DNA of 39,944 nucleotides from DATJOQ01 sp050010455. Its GTDB lineage: Bacteria; Desulfobacterota; Binatia; Binatales; Binataceae. The stretch is from assembly GCA_050010455.1 (NCBI GenBank), contig JBEKLA010000008.1:1-39944 (forward strand), read 5' to 3'. Shown here one piece after another: positions 39,932 through 39,944 of the stretch (position 1 is its first letter; each line of letters starts with the position of its first letter). The position numbers and the translations under genes are program-made. The notes below the pieces were generated by a model. The model was not told where the DNA came from. It searched no databases and worked only from the letters and a program-made list of their open reading frames with translations.

Positions 39932-39944
39932 AATCTCGCGAGGC

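Overview
The window is high-GC chromosomal DNA from a bacterium with ordinary housekeeping genes (queG, erpA, rsmD, coaD, groEL, a nuo membrane arm). It also has a rich acyl-CoA, F420/flavin and aldehyde-oxidising metabolism. I see no rRNA, tRNA, CRISPR array, transposase or phage gene. The mix suggests an uncultured, metabolically versatile soil or subsurface lineage: LCAD-type acyl-CoA dehydrogenase, biotin-dependent acyl-CoA carboxylase, luciferase-like monooxygenase-family oxidoreductase, epoxide hydrolase, tungsten AOR with ETF, and SCP2-type thiolase. A Binatota/Desulfobacterota-like origin is my best guess, but it is inference from gene content only.

Layout. 1-2.4 kb (minus): queG, a SirB1-like protein and a lutB-like gene cut by the window edge. 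2.5 kb: erpA/iscA-type A-type carrier (plus). 2.9-8.6 kb: a fatty/branched acyl-CoA module. A TetR regulator, carboxyltransferase and biotin carboxylase form a minus-strand operon, divergent from an acyl-CoA dehydrogenase, with a palindromic operator candidate over the shared promoter. 8.6-10.5 kb (minus): LLM-class oxidoreductase and epoxide hydrolase. 10.6-11.5 kb: a lower-GC patch with an unrecognised helical protein and an orphan HicB-like antitoxin. 11.5-15.2 kb (minus): AOR, ETF beta and ETF alpha as one operon. ETF beta appears to start with ATT.

15.5-19.8 kb (minus) holds the most interesting locus: a PPi-type phosphofructokinase, an alpha/beta hydrolase, a phosphoribosyltransferase, Hsp20, and a ribosome-hibernation factor fused to a cold-shock domain, ending at a clear terminator. 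These five functions match members of the mycobacterial DosR dormancy regulon, so I read it as a compact dormancy/energy-starvation locus. 20-21.7 kb: a Ser/Gln/His-rich repeat protein with a structured mRNA leader, and a papain-like peptidase. 21.9-24.4 kb: nucleoside phosphorylase, zinc dehydrogenase, Nudix hydrolase, then a palindromic repeat element. 24.6-28.3 kb (minus): aspartate-type aminotransferase, coaD, rsmD, a terminator, and a thiolase.

28.6-35.7 kb (plus) is a tightly overlapped nuoH-J-K-L-M-N operon: the proton-pumping membrane arm without the NADH/Fe-S input genes and without nuoI between H and J. 35.8-39.9 kb holds a VOC protein, a cupin, an alanine-rich lipoprotein, a groEL with no groES beside it, and a small membrane-anchored protein. 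Starts were moved inward from the longest reading frame wherever a Shine-Dalgarno site and family alignment supported it; each entry says so.
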